From contig NZ_JAHQRJ010000001.1 of assembly GCF_019052805.1 (NCBI RefSeq), positions 1,302,001 to 1,366,000 on the forward strand: a stretch of 64,000 nucleotides of DNA, written 5' to 3'. The notes below the pieces were generated by a model. The model saw only the letters and a program-made list of their open reading frames with translations. It had not been told where the DNA came from and made no database searches. The DNA comes from Noviherbaspirillum sp. L7-7A. GTDB taxonomy: Bacteria > Pseudomonadota > Gammaproteobacteria > Burkholderiales > Burkholderiaceae_D. This document shows positions 1 through 10,792 of the stretch, in pieces. A program made the translations under genes and the position numbers. The first letter of the stretch is position 1, and each line of letters begins with the position of its first letter.

Positions 1-35
1 GTTCGGTTCATCGTCGACGATCAGGATTCTTGCGC

Positions 36-39
<4 letters not shown>
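1..39 (-). CDS. Response regulator, N-terminal fragment (truncated by window edge)
   Basis: Only the first 13 codons are in the window. They read MSARILIVDDEPN, the beta-1 strand and acidic pocket (DD) of a CheY-type receiver domain. The ATG at 39 overlaps the stop of the upstream sensor kinase by an ATGA junction, so the two are translationally coupled and very probably a cognate two-component pair. The output domain lies outside the window; in related acetate-responsive systems it is a LuxR-type helix-turn-helix, which cannot be checked here. Confidence 0.8.
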
Positions 40-2759
<2,720 letters not shown>

Positions 2760-2760
2760 G

Positions 2761-2970
2761 CTACGGCCCGTCGTCGGCGTCGCGCCCGAGCACCAGCGCG
2801 ATGCCGGCAATCAGCAGGGCCCACGCAACGAACAGATACAGGTACAGCGCCGGTATGCCGGCCAGCGTGCCGAGCCGGCCGAACAGGGCCAGGAGCGGAT
2901 AGTTCAGCAGCAGCCCGCCCGCCGCGAACAGGGCCAGGAGCCGCTCCGCAGTCAGGCCAGGCCGCTCCAT
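2761..2970 (-). CDS. Small two-helix membrane protein of unknown function
   Basis: A 69-residue protein starting MERPGLTAERLLALF, with two hydrophobic stretches (about residues 8-30 and 35-58) and a short acidic tail GRDADDGP. It sits between actP and the symporter-type kinase with almost no spacing on either side, so it is surely cotranscribed. An in-frame TTG at 2976 overlaps the actP stop and could be an alternative start adding two residues. I recognise no family. Position suggests a helper of either the permease or the kinase, but nothing in the sequence shows which. Confidence 0.7.
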   Translation of the reverse strand: MERPGLTAERLLALFAAGGLLLNYPLLALFGRLGTLAGIPALYLYLFVAWALLIAGIALVLGRDADDGP

Positions 2971-2972
2971 GC

Positions 2973-4655
2973 TCAATGCCCCGAGGCGCCGGATGCGCCG
3001 ATGCCGGTTTCCGAGCGCACCGTCTGGGCCTCGAAGCCGGCCCGGTCGCGCTGCGCCCGCTCGCTATTGTCCATCAGCGAAAACAGCCAGATGCCGACGA
3101 AGCCCGCGGTCATCGAGAACAGCGCCGGCGAGGTATAGGGAAAGATCGCGTCCTTGTTGTGGAACACGTCCACCCAGACCGACTTCGACAGCACGGTCAA
3201 CACCACGGCGGTGATCAGCCCGAGAAAGCCGCCCAGCGCCGCGCCGCGGGTGGTGCAGTTCCTCCACAGCACCGACATGAACAGCACCGGGAAGGTGGCC
3301 GAGGCCGCGACCGCGAAGGCCAGCGACACCATGAAGGCAATGTTCTGCTTCTCGAACACGATGCCCAGCACCACCGCAATCAGGCCCAGCGCCACGGTGG
3401 TCACCCGCGACACCCGCAGCTCGTCCTGGCTGGTGGCGGTGCCCTTCTTGATCACCACCGAATACAGGTCATGCGACACGGCGGAGGCGCCCGACAGCGT
3501 CAAGCCGGCGACCACGGCCAGGATGGTGGCGAAGGCCACGGCCGAGATGAAGCCGAGGAAGACATTGCCTCCGACCGCGGTGGCCAGATGCACGGCCGCC
3601 ATGTTGTCGCCGCCCAGCAGCTTGCCGGCCGCGTCCTTGAATACCGGATTGGTGGAGACCAGCACGATGGCGCCGAAGCCGATGATGAAGGTCAGCAGGT
3701 AGAAGTAGGCGATCCAGGTGGTGGCCCAGAACACCGACTTGCGCGCCTCCTTGGCGCTGGGCACGGTGAAGAAGCGCATCAGGATGTGCGGCAGGCCGGC
3801 GGTGCCGAACATCAGCGCCATGCCGAAGGAGATGGCCGAGATCGGGTCCTTGATGAAGCCGCCCGGCCCCATGATGGACTGCTGCTTGGGATGCACTTCC
3901 ACCGCCTTGGCAAACAGCGCCTCGGGGCTGAAGTTGAACTGCCATAGCACCATGAAGACCATGAAGGTGGCGCCGCCCAGCAGCATGATGGCCTTGATGA
4001 TCTGCACCCAGGTGGTGGCCGTCATGCCGCCGAACAGCACATACACCATCATCAGCGTGCCGACGATGACCACCGCCACCCAGTACTCCAGGCCGAACAG
4101 CAGCTTGATGAGCTGGCCGGCGCCGACCATCTGCGCGATCAGGTAGAACGCCACCACCACCAGCGTGCCGGCCGCGGCGAAGAGGCGGATCGGCGTCTGC
4201 TCGAAGCGATAGGCCGCCACGTCGGCGAAGGTGAAGCGGCCGAGATTGCGCAGCCGCTCGGCCATCAGGAAGGTCAGCACCGGCCAGCCGACCAGAAAGC
4301 CGATCGAATAGATCAGGCCGTCGTAGCCGTTCAGGTAGACCGCCGCCGAGATGCCGAGGAAGGAGGCGGCCGACATGAAGTCGCCGGCAATGGCCAGCCC
4401 GTTCTGGAAGCCGGTGATGCCGCCGCCGGCGGTATAGAAATCCGCAGCCGACTTGGTCTTGGCGGCGGCCCATTTCGTGATGAACAGGGTAAAGACCACG
4501 AACACCGCGAACATGGCGATCGCGGTCCAGTTGGTGGGCTGCTTGACCGTCTGCCCGAGCGCGTCGCCGGCGGCCAGTGCCTGGCTGCCGGCCATAACCA
4601 GCAGCGCCGCAGTGGCGGCATGCATCGGGCGAGTGAGGCGAACAGGGCGGCTCAT
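2973..4655 (-). CDS. actP: Cation/acetate symporter ActP
   Basis: A 560-residue sodium:solute symporter of the ActP (YjcG) type, importing acetate and other short monocarboxylates with a cation across the inner membrane. A signal-like first helix ending in QALAA is followed by about 13 membrane helices. The conserved block around residues 65-110 ([13 protein letters not shown], then [16 protein letters not shown]) is characteristic of the family. Its ATG overlaps the stop of yjcH by four bases (ATGA), the usual yjcH-actP arrangement. Downstream it abuts the small membrane protein and the symporter-like kinase, so transport and sensing appear to be one transcription unit. Confidence 0.93.
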   Translation of the reverse strand: MSRPVRLTRPMHAATAALLVMAGSQALAAGDALGQTVKQPTNWTAIAMFAVFVVFTLFITKWAAAKTKSAADFYTAGGGITGFQNGLAIAGDFMSAASFLGISAAVYLNGYDGLIYSIGFLVGWPVLTFLMAERLRNLGRFTFADVAAYRFEQTPIRLFAAAGTLVVVAFYLIAQMVGAGQLIKLLFGLEYWVAVVIVGTLMMVYVLFGGMTATTWVQIIKAIMLLGGATFMVFMVLWQFNFSPEALFAKAVEVHPKQQSIMGPGGFIKDPISAISFGMALMFGTAGLPHILMRFFTVPSAKEARKSVFWATTWIAYFYLLTFIIGFGAIVLVSTNPVFKDAAGKLLGGDNMAAVHLATAVGGNVFLGFISAVAFATILAVVAGLTLSGASAVSHDLYSVVIKKGTATSQDELRVSRVTTVALGLIAVVLGIVFEKQNIAFMVSLAFAVAASATFPVLFMSVLWRNCTTRGAALGGFLGLITAVVLTVLSKSVWVDVFHNKDAIFPYTSPALFSMTAGFVGIWLFSLMDNSERAQRDRAGFEAQTVRSETGIGASGASGH

Positions 4656-4957
4656 AAGGCCTTCTCCCGGATGCTGGCTGTGAGTTCGTCGAACTCGCCG
4701 TTGGCGCGCCGGACATAGATGCCGGTGATGATCACGGTAAAGGCGATCACGAACAGTCCGATCGGTATGCCCCAGGTCATCACGCCTGCGCCGATGCGGG
4801 TCGAGAGAAAGTCGCGATTGAAGGCAATCAGCAGGATGTAGCCGTAGTAGACCACCAGCATGATGACGGCGAGCGTCCAGCCATAGCGAGAGCGGCGGGA
4901 CACCAGCCTGTGGTACTCCGGGTTTGCCTTGATGCGTTGAACGAGATCATCTTCCAT
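4652..4957 (-). CDS. yjcH: DUF485 membrane protein YjcH
   Basis: A 101-residue DUF485 protein with two membrane helices (about residues 24-46 and 58-80), the usual cotranscribed companion of ActP. The start MEDDLVQRI at 4957 is set by an AAGGAAG Shine-Dalgarno about 5 bases upstream and by homology in the family to the motif [16 protein letters not shown]. Upstream in-frame codons back to 5026 lack a ribosome site and look non-coding. This is the first gene of the acetate cluster, so the operon promoter should lie in 4958-5200; no clear -35/-10 pair was found there. Its molecular role is not established. Confidence 0.9.
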   Translation of the reverse strand: MEDDLVQRIKANPEYHRLVSRRSRYGWTLAVIMLVVYYGYILLIAFNRDFLSTRIGAGVMTWGIPIGLFVIAFTVIITGIYVRRANGEFDELTASIREKAL

Positions 4958-5205
4958 TTTTCTTCCTTCGTCTTGGCAGCACCGGACCCGGCATGGCGCT
5001 GAGGCCGGCCGCTGCGGAACTGACATGGAGGCCGGCCCGGTCGGGCAGGCAGGCGATGAATGCAGGCGCCTTGTTTCAAGCTAAAGGCCGGACAGCCAAA
5101 TGTATTTGACCTGTCGCAAAATTTACTGAATGTGGCCGATTAGCGACGCACGAAAGCTGTCGCAGGCTGGGCGGATGCGGAAATTTGATGTGCTGCGAGG
5201 CGCGC

Positions 5206-5751
5206 TTACGGAAAGAAGTAGCTGACCTTCATCGATACGAAGTCGACACCGCTGTTGGGATGCTTGATGCCGCCATTGGAGTAATGCTGGATCGACAGGC
5301 CGACGCTGGCGCGGGGGCTGAAGATATAGCCGATGCCAAGCTTGCTGCCGAATTCGAAGGCGGTGGAAAGCCGGTCGCCGTTGTTGTTGTAGAGCTCGGA
5401 AAGCACATGCGCGCCGATGCCGGCCTCGCCGTAGAACTTGCTGCCCGGTTTTTGGAACCGGAACATCGGGGTGATGCCGATCTCGTTCAGGTTCTGGTGC
5501 TGGCCCGGCTGGTTGTTGTAGCGGGTACCGCGCCAGTGAGCCAGGTCCAGGTTCCAGTAGCCATTGATGGCGAGATTGTCCGATTCATGCAGCGCTTTCT
5601 GAAAATTCCAAAGGAGGCTGCCTCGCGCCATCTGGACCCGGCTGCCGGCGCCCGCTTCGAACGACATGCCGTCAACGGCATGGACAGGCAGCGCGGCGCA
5701 GCACAGGGCAAGGCCGTAGAGGCGGGCAATGGGCAATTGGTTCACGTGCAT
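5206..5751 (-). CDS. pagL: Lipid A 3-O-deacylase (PagL family)
   Basis: A protein of about 181 residues with a signal peptide (cleavage likely after LPVHA) and a C-terminal aromatic end (VSYFFP) typical of outer-membrane beta-barrels. The PagL active-site region is visible near the C-terminus as IQHYSNGGIKHPNSG, containing the His-Ser pair of the catalytic site, with a Glu of the triad likely further on or replaced by a nearby acidic residue. PagL removes the 3-O acyl chain of lipid A in the outer leaflet. Two start ATGs two codons apart (5757 and 5751) are possible. It stands alone, with its 5' end facing the divergent nuclease gene. Confidence 0.85.
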   Translation of the reverse strand: MHVNQLPIARLYGLALCCAALPVHAVDGMSFEAGAGSRVQMARGSLLWNFQKALHESDNLAINGYWNLDLAHWRGTRYNNQPGQHQNLNEIGITPMFRFQKPGSKFYGEAGIGAHVLSELYNNNGDRLSTAFEFGSKLGIGYIFSPRASVGLSIQHYSNGGIKHPNSGVDFVSMKVSYFFP

Positions 5752-5971
5752 CTCCATTGGGAAGCGTCGGACGTTCTTGTTTGTTAGTGTTGGTGCAGTG
5801 CATTAACGTTGTTATTTTTGCATGGCAATCTCGCCTGAAGCTTGATCCTTTCGATCTTCAACGTTTGTCGGAGCACACGCAAGGATTGCCTTTTTTCATG
5901 GCGGTGCGCGGCAGTGTCGGTGCGCCGATGGCATAATGCCCGGCCGATCTGCCGTTTTCCTTCCTGCCGTC

Positions 5972-6886
5972 ATGCGTTCCCGCGTCTCTTCCGTTGGCCT
6001 GATCCTGCGACCCAGCCCGGCTTCCGGTTTCTGCTATCCCGACCATATCGACCGTGCCAGCCTCGATGCCTTGCCGCGGCTGCCGGGCGTGTACCGATTC
6101 ATCGGCCACGACGGCTGGCCGGTGTATATCGGCAAGAGCGTCTGCCTGCGCAGCCGGGTGCTGTCCCACCTGCGCACGCCCGAGGAAGCCGCCATGCTGC
6201 GCGACACGGCGCGGGTGGAATTCGAGCGCACCGCGGGCGAAGTCGGCGCGCTGCTGCTGGAATCGCGCCTGATCAAGCAGATGCAGCCTGCCTACAATGC
6301 GCTGCTGCGCATGGTGCGCGATACCTGCGCGCTGGCGCTGGACCAGCATGCGGCGCAGCCGGTGATCCGCGGCTCGGGCGAGCAGGCGCCGGGTCGCATG
6401 CTGTACGGCCTGTTCGGCTCGCGCGCCTCGGCGCTGGAAGGGCTGCGGGCGCTGGCGCGACGGCATGGACTGTGCCCGGCGCTGCTGGGGCTGGAAAACC
6501 AGGTCGGCAAGCGCGGTTGCTTTTCGCGCCAGCTGGGCCGCTGCAATGGCGCCTGCATCGGCACCGAAAGCGCCGCGGCGCATGCAGCGCGCCTGCGCGA
6601 GGCGCTGGCCGCCATGCAGCAGGCGGTGTGGCCCTTTCCCGGCGCGGTGGGCATCGTCGAGCGCGGCGCCGGCCTGCGCCAGGTGCATGTGGTCGACCGC
6701 TGGGCCTACCTCGGCTCCCTCGATGGACGCCGCCGGCGCCTGGCCGGCAAGGGAAAGGAGCCGCCGCGGCTGGTGGATATCGATACCTACAAGATCCTGG
6801 CCGCGCCGCTATTGGGCGGCGCGATGGAACTGGTGCATTGCACCGTCAGCGGCGGCGTGGTGAGCTTCGGGCCGGAAACGGCCTGA
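5972..6886 (+). CDS. cho: Excinuclease Cho / UvrC N-terminal-like GIY-YIG endonuclease
   Basis: About 304 residues. The GIY-YIG nuclease fold is seen in PGVYRFIGHDGWPVYIGKS followed by LRSRVLSHL, then a Glu-containing segment (GEVGALLLESRLIKQMQPAYN), as in the 3' incision half of UvrC. A later cysteine cluster (GCFSRQLGRCNGAC) is typical of Cho. There are no UvrB-binding, RNase H or HhH regions, so this is the stand-alone repair nuclease that makes an alternative 3' incision, not UvrC. I prefer the start at 5972 (MRSRVSS); an upstream ATG at 5936 adds 12 residues with no better ribosome site. Confidence 0.87.
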   Translation: MRSRVSSVGLILRPSPASGFCYPDHIDRASLDALPRLPGVYRFIGHDGWPVYIGKSVCLRSRVLSHLRTPEEAAMLRDTARVEFERTAGEVGALLLESRLIKQMQPAYNALLRMVRDTCALALDQHAAQPVIRGSGEQAPGRMLYGLFGSRASALEGLRALARRHGLCPALLGLENQVGKRGCFSRQLGRCNGACIGTESAAAHAARLREALAAMQQAVWPFPGAVGIVERGAGLRQVHVVDRWAYLGSLDGRRRRLAGKGKEPPRLVDIDTYKILAAPLLGGAMELVHCTVSGGVVSFGPETA

Positions 6887-6920
6887 GTCCGGCGCCGGCC
6901 AGGCCGCGCGCCGGCGCGTT

Positions 6921-8312
6921 TCAGACGTCGATGAAGCGCATGCGGAACGGGCGTCCCTTGATGTTGCCGGCGGCCAGCCGCTCGGCAGCCTTCTCGGCAA
7001 TGCCGCGCTCCAGCGCGACATAGGTAATGAACTCGAACACATTGATCTTGCCGACCTGTTCCTTGGCAAGGCCGGCATCGCCGGTCAGCGCGCCCAGCAG
7101 GTCGCCGGGGCGCAGCTTGTCCTTCTTGCCGCCCTGGATGCACAGGGTGCGCATGGGCGGCTGCAGGCGCCCGCCGGCGGCTGGCGTCAATCTTTCCAGC
7201 GCTTCCCATGTGACGGGCGCATTCTGGTCCTGCTCGATCGCCTTGACCCATTTGCGTTCGCCCGGCCCGACCAGCGTCAGTGCCAGGCCGGCTTCCTTGC
7301 CGCGTCCGCTGCGGCCGATGCGATGGATATGGACGTCGGCGTCGCGCGAGATATCGGCATTGATCACCGCTTCCAGTTGTTGAATGTCCAGGCCGCGGGC
7401 GGCGACGTCGGTTGCCACCAGCACCGAACAGCTTCGGTTGGCGAACAGCACCAGGATCTCGTCCCGTTCGCGCTGTTCCAGCTCGCCGTACAGCGCCAGC
7501 GCCGTGTAGCCCTGCGCCCGCAGCGCATCGGCCAGCTCGCGGCAATGCGCCTTGGTATTGCAGAATGCCAGCGTCGACTGCGGCCGGTAGTGGTCCAGCA
7601 GCGCGGCCACGGCCGCGCCGCGCGCGTTTGGCTCGGCGCCGATCTCGACGAAGCGCTGCACGATGCCGCTGTCGTCATGGCGCGACTCCACCCGCACTTC
7701 CACCGGGTCGCGCAGGAAGGGCGCGGTGGCCTGGCGGATGTCGTCCGGGTAGGTGGCGGAAAACAGCAGGGTCTGGCGGCGTTCCGGCGTCATCGAGACG
7801 ATGCCCGACATCTCTTCGTAAAAGCCCATGTCGGTCATGCGGTCGGCTTCATCCAGCACCAGGGTCTGGACGGTGGAAAGATCGATTGTCTGGCGCTGGA
7901 TATGGTCGGCCACCCGGCCTGGCGTGCCCACCACGATATGCGCGCCATGCTCCAGCGACGCGATCTGCGGCCGCATCGGCACGCCGCCGGTCAAGGTCAG
8001 CACCTTGATGTTGGCCGCAAAGCGCGCCAGCCTGCGCAGCTCGTTGGCGACCTGGTCGGCCAGCTCGCGGGTTGGGCACAGCACCAGGCCCTGCACCGCA
8101 AACCAGGCCGGATTCAGGCGCTGCAGCATGCCGATGCCGAAGGCGGCGGTCTTGCCGCTGCCGGTGCGGGCCTGGGCGATGAGGTCGCGGCGGTCGAGCA
8201 CCGCCGGCAGGCTGGCGGCCTGGATCGGCGTCATTTCGTGGTAGCCAAGCTGGGTGAGATTGGCGAGCATGGCGGGCGACAGCGCAAGGCTTGAAAAGGA
8301 ACTTGAATTCAC
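6921..8312 (-). CDS. dbpA: ATP-dependent RNA helicase DbpA
   Basis: A 463-residue DEAD-box helicase. Visible motifs are Q motif (GYHEMTPIQ), Walker A (ARTGSGKT), PTRELA, TPGR, DEAD (VLDEADRM), SAT, and the C-terminal helicase motifs ATDVAARGLD and HRIGRSGR. The last ~75 residues form the DbpA RNA-binding domain, which targets hairpin 92 of 23S rRNA during 50S assembly. The start is a GTG at 8312 giving VNSSSFSSLALS, matching the usual DbpA N-terminus. The open frame continues upstream but that part overlaps the divergent antitoxin gene and is not helicase-like. Single gene, convergent with cho. Confidence 0.9.
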   Translation of the reverse strand: MNSSSFSSLALSPAMLANLTQLGYHEMTPIQAASLPAVLDRRDLIAQARTGSGKTAAFGIGMLQRLNPAWFAVQGLVLCPTRELADQVANELRRLARFAANIKVLTLTGGVPMRPQIASLEHGAHIVVGTPGRVADHIQRQTIDLSTVQTLVLDEADRMTDMGFYEEMSGIVSMTPERRQTLLFSATYPDDIRQATAPFLRDPVEVRVESRHDDSGIVQRFVEIGAEPNARGAAVAALLDHYRPQSTLAFCNTKAHCRELADALRAQGYTALALYGELEQRERDEILVLFANRSCSVLVATDVAARGLDIQQLEAVINADISRDADVHIHRIGRSGRGKEAGLALTLVGPGERKWVKAIEQDQNAPVTWEALERLTPAAGGRLQPPMRTLCIQGGKKDKLRPGDLLGALTGDAGLAKEQVGKINVFEFITYVALERGIAEKAAERLAAGNIKGRPFRMRFIDV

Positions 8313-8451
8313 GGCGGGAAAAGGGTAGGGACGGCGGGATGCGCAGTGTAACAGCCGGCAGCCAGGCAGCGGCGAAAGAGCCGCATTGCTGCGCTGTCCA
8401 GTTTGAAACCGGCATTTTCCGTGCTTGTCTTGCTTTTCCTGTTTGTCTTGG

Positions 8452-8480
8452 TTGACACGGTTCACCTGGGCCGCTACATT
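8452..8480 (+). promoter_or_regulatory. Near-consensus sigma-70 promoter of the RES toxin-antitoxin operon
   Basis: TTGACA at 8452-8457 and TACATT at 8475-8480 are separated by exactly 17 bases, a perfect -35 and a 5/6 match -10. A GGGAGG ribosome site at 8493-8498 and the ATG at 8505 follow at proper distances, so the untranslated leader would be only about 18 bases. Such a strong promoter directly before an antitoxin gene fits autoregulated toxin-antitoxin control. Confidence 0.8.
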
Positions 8481-8504
8481 CCTCCCATACCCGGGAGGCC
8501 CTTC

Positions 8505-9203
8505 ATGTCCTATCACCACACACCCGGCGCATCCGCCGCCGACTCCAGCGCCGCCGCCACCTTGCTGGCCGAGGCGGTGTCGGACTTCCTGCAAACCGGC
8601 GCGGCCAATGCGCCGCGCAGCGCCGACTCCTTCCTGCGCGCCTATTCGACGCTGGCGCGCTCGGTGCCGAAAACCCGCCGCCGGGCGCTTTACCAGGTGA
8701 TGAGCCAGGCGCTGCTTGCCGCGGCCGAAAAGGAAGGCCTGGCGGACCCCGCTCCCGCTTCCCCTGCCAGCCGGCAGGAAACGCAGGGGGGTGCCGGCCC
8801 AAACCCGGCCGACAGCGATTTCATGGCCAGCCTGCGCAGCCAGGAGTCGCAGCGGCGCCGGGAAGACATTGCCGCCGGCCGCCTTCTGGGTTCGGCCGGG
8901 ATGCGCGAACGCCTGGGCATCTCGCGCCAGGCGCTGAGCGCGGCGGTGCGGGCGCAGCGACTGTTCGTGCTGGCCGGCCCGTCCGGCGATTTTCTCTACC
9001 CGGCTTTCTTTGCCGATGACCGGCATGACCGCACCGTGCTGGAAAAGGTCTCGCGCGCGCTGGGCAGCCTGCCGGGCGGCGCCAAGTGGGAGTTCTTCAC
9101 CACCCCCAGGCTGTCGCTGGGGAAAAAGACCCCGCTGCAGGCGCTCGCGAAGGGACAGGTGGAAGAGGTGCTGGCCGCTGCCGCCGCCTTCGCCGATGCA
9201 TGA
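8505..9203 (+). CDS. Antitoxin with Xre/MbcA/ParS-type toxin-binding C-terminus
   Basis: 232 residues. The C-terminal ~60 residues (TPRLSLGKKTPLQALAKGQVEEVLAAAAAF) fit the DUF2384 toxin-binding domain of Xre/MbcA/ParS antitoxins, where a G-K-TPL-L--G--E pattern is usual. The middle part (MRERLGISRQALSAAVRAQRLFVL, about residues 130-155) looks like a helix-turn-helix. The N-terminal ~100 residues are Ala-rich and unlike known antitoxins, making the protein longer than usual. The start at 8505 is set by a GGGAGG site. Its stop overlaps the start of the RES gene (ATGA), the coupling expected for an antitoxin-toxin pair; it should neutralise the toxin and repress the operon. Confidence 0.75.
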   Translation: MSYHHTPGASAADSSAAATLLAEAVSDFLQTGAANAPRSADSFLRAYSTLARSVPKTRRRALYQVMSQALLAAAEKEGLADPAPASPASRQETQGGAGPNPADSDFMASLRSQESQRRREDIAAGRLLGSAGMRERLGISRQALSAAVRAQRLFVLAGPSGDFLYPAFFADDRHDRTVLEKVSRALGSLPGGAKWEFFTTPRLSLGKKTPLQALAKGQVEEVLAAAAAFADA

Positions 9204-9799
9204 CGGCGGCGCCGCGCACGCGCCGCCTGGGCCTGCCCAGCCTGCCTGAACAGCTTCCCCTCGTCACCCTGGCGCCGGCCGCGCTGGTGCGCATCTCTCG
9301 CTACGACAGCGGCGAGCCGCATTTCGGCCGCACCGGCGGCAACCGCTTCGACGACCCCGACCGCCGGTACGGCACCTGCTATTTCGGCCTGAGCCTGGCG
9401 CTGGCAATGGCCGAAACCCTGCTGCATGACGCGGTGGCGGTGCGCGGCCAGTTCCTGCTGCATCCGGACAGCATTGCCAGCCGTTTCGTGATTGCCTTCA
9501 GCGGCCGCCCCTTGCGGCTGGCCGACCTGACCGGCGCCAGCCTGAAGCGCCTGGGCGGCCATGCGGCGCTATCGGGGAATGCCTCCTACCGGCTGCCGCA
9601 GAAATGGTCGCAGGCCATCCATCGCCATCCGGATGCGGTCGACGGTTTTGTCTACATGTCGCGCCATTTAAATACCGAAAGGGCGGTGGTGCTGTTCGAC
9701 CGCGCCGGCCCGCGGTTGCGAATGGCCGGCGCAACGCCGCTGGTGCAATGTGCCGGACTGGCAGACGCGGCGCGCATGCTGGGCATACGCGCCGCCTGA
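9200..9799 (+). CDS. RES-domain toxin (NAD-degrading family)
   Basis: 199 residues with a RES domain: the conserved Arg (VRISRYDSG, about residue 31), the tyrosine in GTCYFGLS (about 61) and the glutamate in LALAMAETLLHD (about 72) form the pattern that names the family. RES toxins are structurally related to ADP-ribosyltransferases and known members deplete NAD+. The start ATG at 9200 overlaps the antitoxin stop by four bases. No downstream gene belongs to the operon: the next gene is convergent. The identity of the pair rests on both the RES motif and the neighbour; activity is inferred from the family. Confidence 0.8.
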   Translation: MTAAPRTRRLGLPSLPEQLPLVTLAPAALVRISRYDSGEPHFGRTGGNRFDDPDRRYGTCYFGLSLALAMAETLLHDAVAVRGQFLLHPDSIASRFVIAFSGRPLRLADLTGASLKRLGGHAALSGNASYRLPQKWSQAIHRHPDAVDGFVYMSRHLNTERAVVLFDRAGPRLRMAGATPLVQCAGLADAARMLGIRAA

Positions 9800-9812
9800 A
9801 CCCTCCAAACGC

Positions 9813-10718
9813 TTACTTGTACGGCCTTGGCTGCCACCAGGGCACGAAGTCCGGCATGTCCTTCGACACGGTTTCAGTGAATGCCGGCGGCCGCTTTTCC
9901 AGGAAGGAGTTGATGCCTTCCCTGGCGTCGGCGCTGCGTCCGCGGGAGTAAATGGCGCGGCTGTCCACCTTGTGCGCTTCCATCGGATGGTCCGCGCCCA
10001 GCATGCGCCACATCATCTGGCGTGCCAGCGCGACCGACACCGGCGCCGCATTCTCGGCAATCTCCCTGGCCAGCGCGCGCGCCGTCTCCAGCAGCGCGTC
10101 CGGCGCCACCACCTTGCGCACCAGGCCGCCTTCCAGCGCTTCCTGCGCCGGGAAAACCCGCCCGGTCATGGTCCATTCCAGCGCCTGGCTGATGCCCACC
10201 ACCCGCGGCAGGAACCAGCTCGAGCAAGCCTCCGGCGTAATGCCACGGCGGGCAAAGACGAAGCCGAAACGGGCGTCGCTGGACGCGATGCGGATGTCCA
10301 TGGGCAGCAGCATGGTCGCGCCCACGCCCACCGCCGGGCCGTTGATGGCCGCGATCACCGGCTTTTTCGATTCGAAGATGCGCAGCGACACCCGGCCACC
10401 GCCGTCTCGCACCGACTCATGGCTGTAGTCGATGCCGCCGTCCGGCCGTGTCGGCGTTCCCTGCTTGTCGGGACGGTCGGGGCGGGCAGCGAAGTCGAAG
10501 GTCCTGGCGCCCTGCGACAGGTCGGCGCCAGCGCAGAAGCCGCGTCCGGCGCCGGTCACGATGATGGCGCGCACCTCGTCGTCGGCGTCGGCGCGGTCGA
10601 AGGCGGCGATCAGCTCTTCCATCATCGTGCCGGTGAAGGCATTGAGCCGGTCCGGCCGGTTCAGCGTCAGGGTCAGGATATGCTCGCTCACTTCGTACAG
10701 CAGGGTTTCATAGTGCAT
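9813..10718 (-). CDS. Enoyl-CoA hydratase/isomerase family protein
   Basis: 301 residues of the crotonase fold. The oxyanion-hole segments are visible as AGRGFCAGADL (about residues 60-70) and INGPAVGVGATM (about 125-136). Active-site acids appear within the ITPEACSSW region. It is longer than the usual ~260 because of an insert between the two segments (PDRPDKQGTPTRPDGGIDY). The start at 10718 is set by an AAGGAG site 6 bases upstream. It is a single gene, divided from sbcC by 74 bases on the same strand. It hydrates or isomerises an enoyl-CoA; the natural substrate cannot be told from sequence. Confidence 0.85.
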   Translation of the reverse strand: MHYETLLYEVSEHILTLTLNRPDRLNAFTGTMMEELIAAFDRADADDEVRAIIVTGAGRGFCAGADLSQGARTFDFAARPDRPDKQGTPTRPDGGIDYSHESVRDGGGRVSLRIFESKKPVIAAINGPAVGVGATMLLPMDIRIASSDARFGFVFARRGITPEACSSWFLPRVVGISQALEWTMTGRVFPAQEALEGGLVRKVVAPDALLETARALAREIAENAAPVSVALARQMMWRMLGADHPMEAHKVDSRAIYSRGRSADAREGINSFLEKRPPAFTETVSKDMPDFVPWWQPRPYK

Positions 10719-10792
10719 GACGGTCTCCTTTTGCTTGTTGAAATATCCGTGTGATGCCAGTTGAAAAAACCTTTCCATCTATGGTGCCGGCC

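Noticed and set aside
6892-6918. GC-rich inverted repeat between cho and dbpA
   Set aside because: No T-tract on either side; GCCGGC-type palindromes are common at this GC content, so I did not call a terminator.
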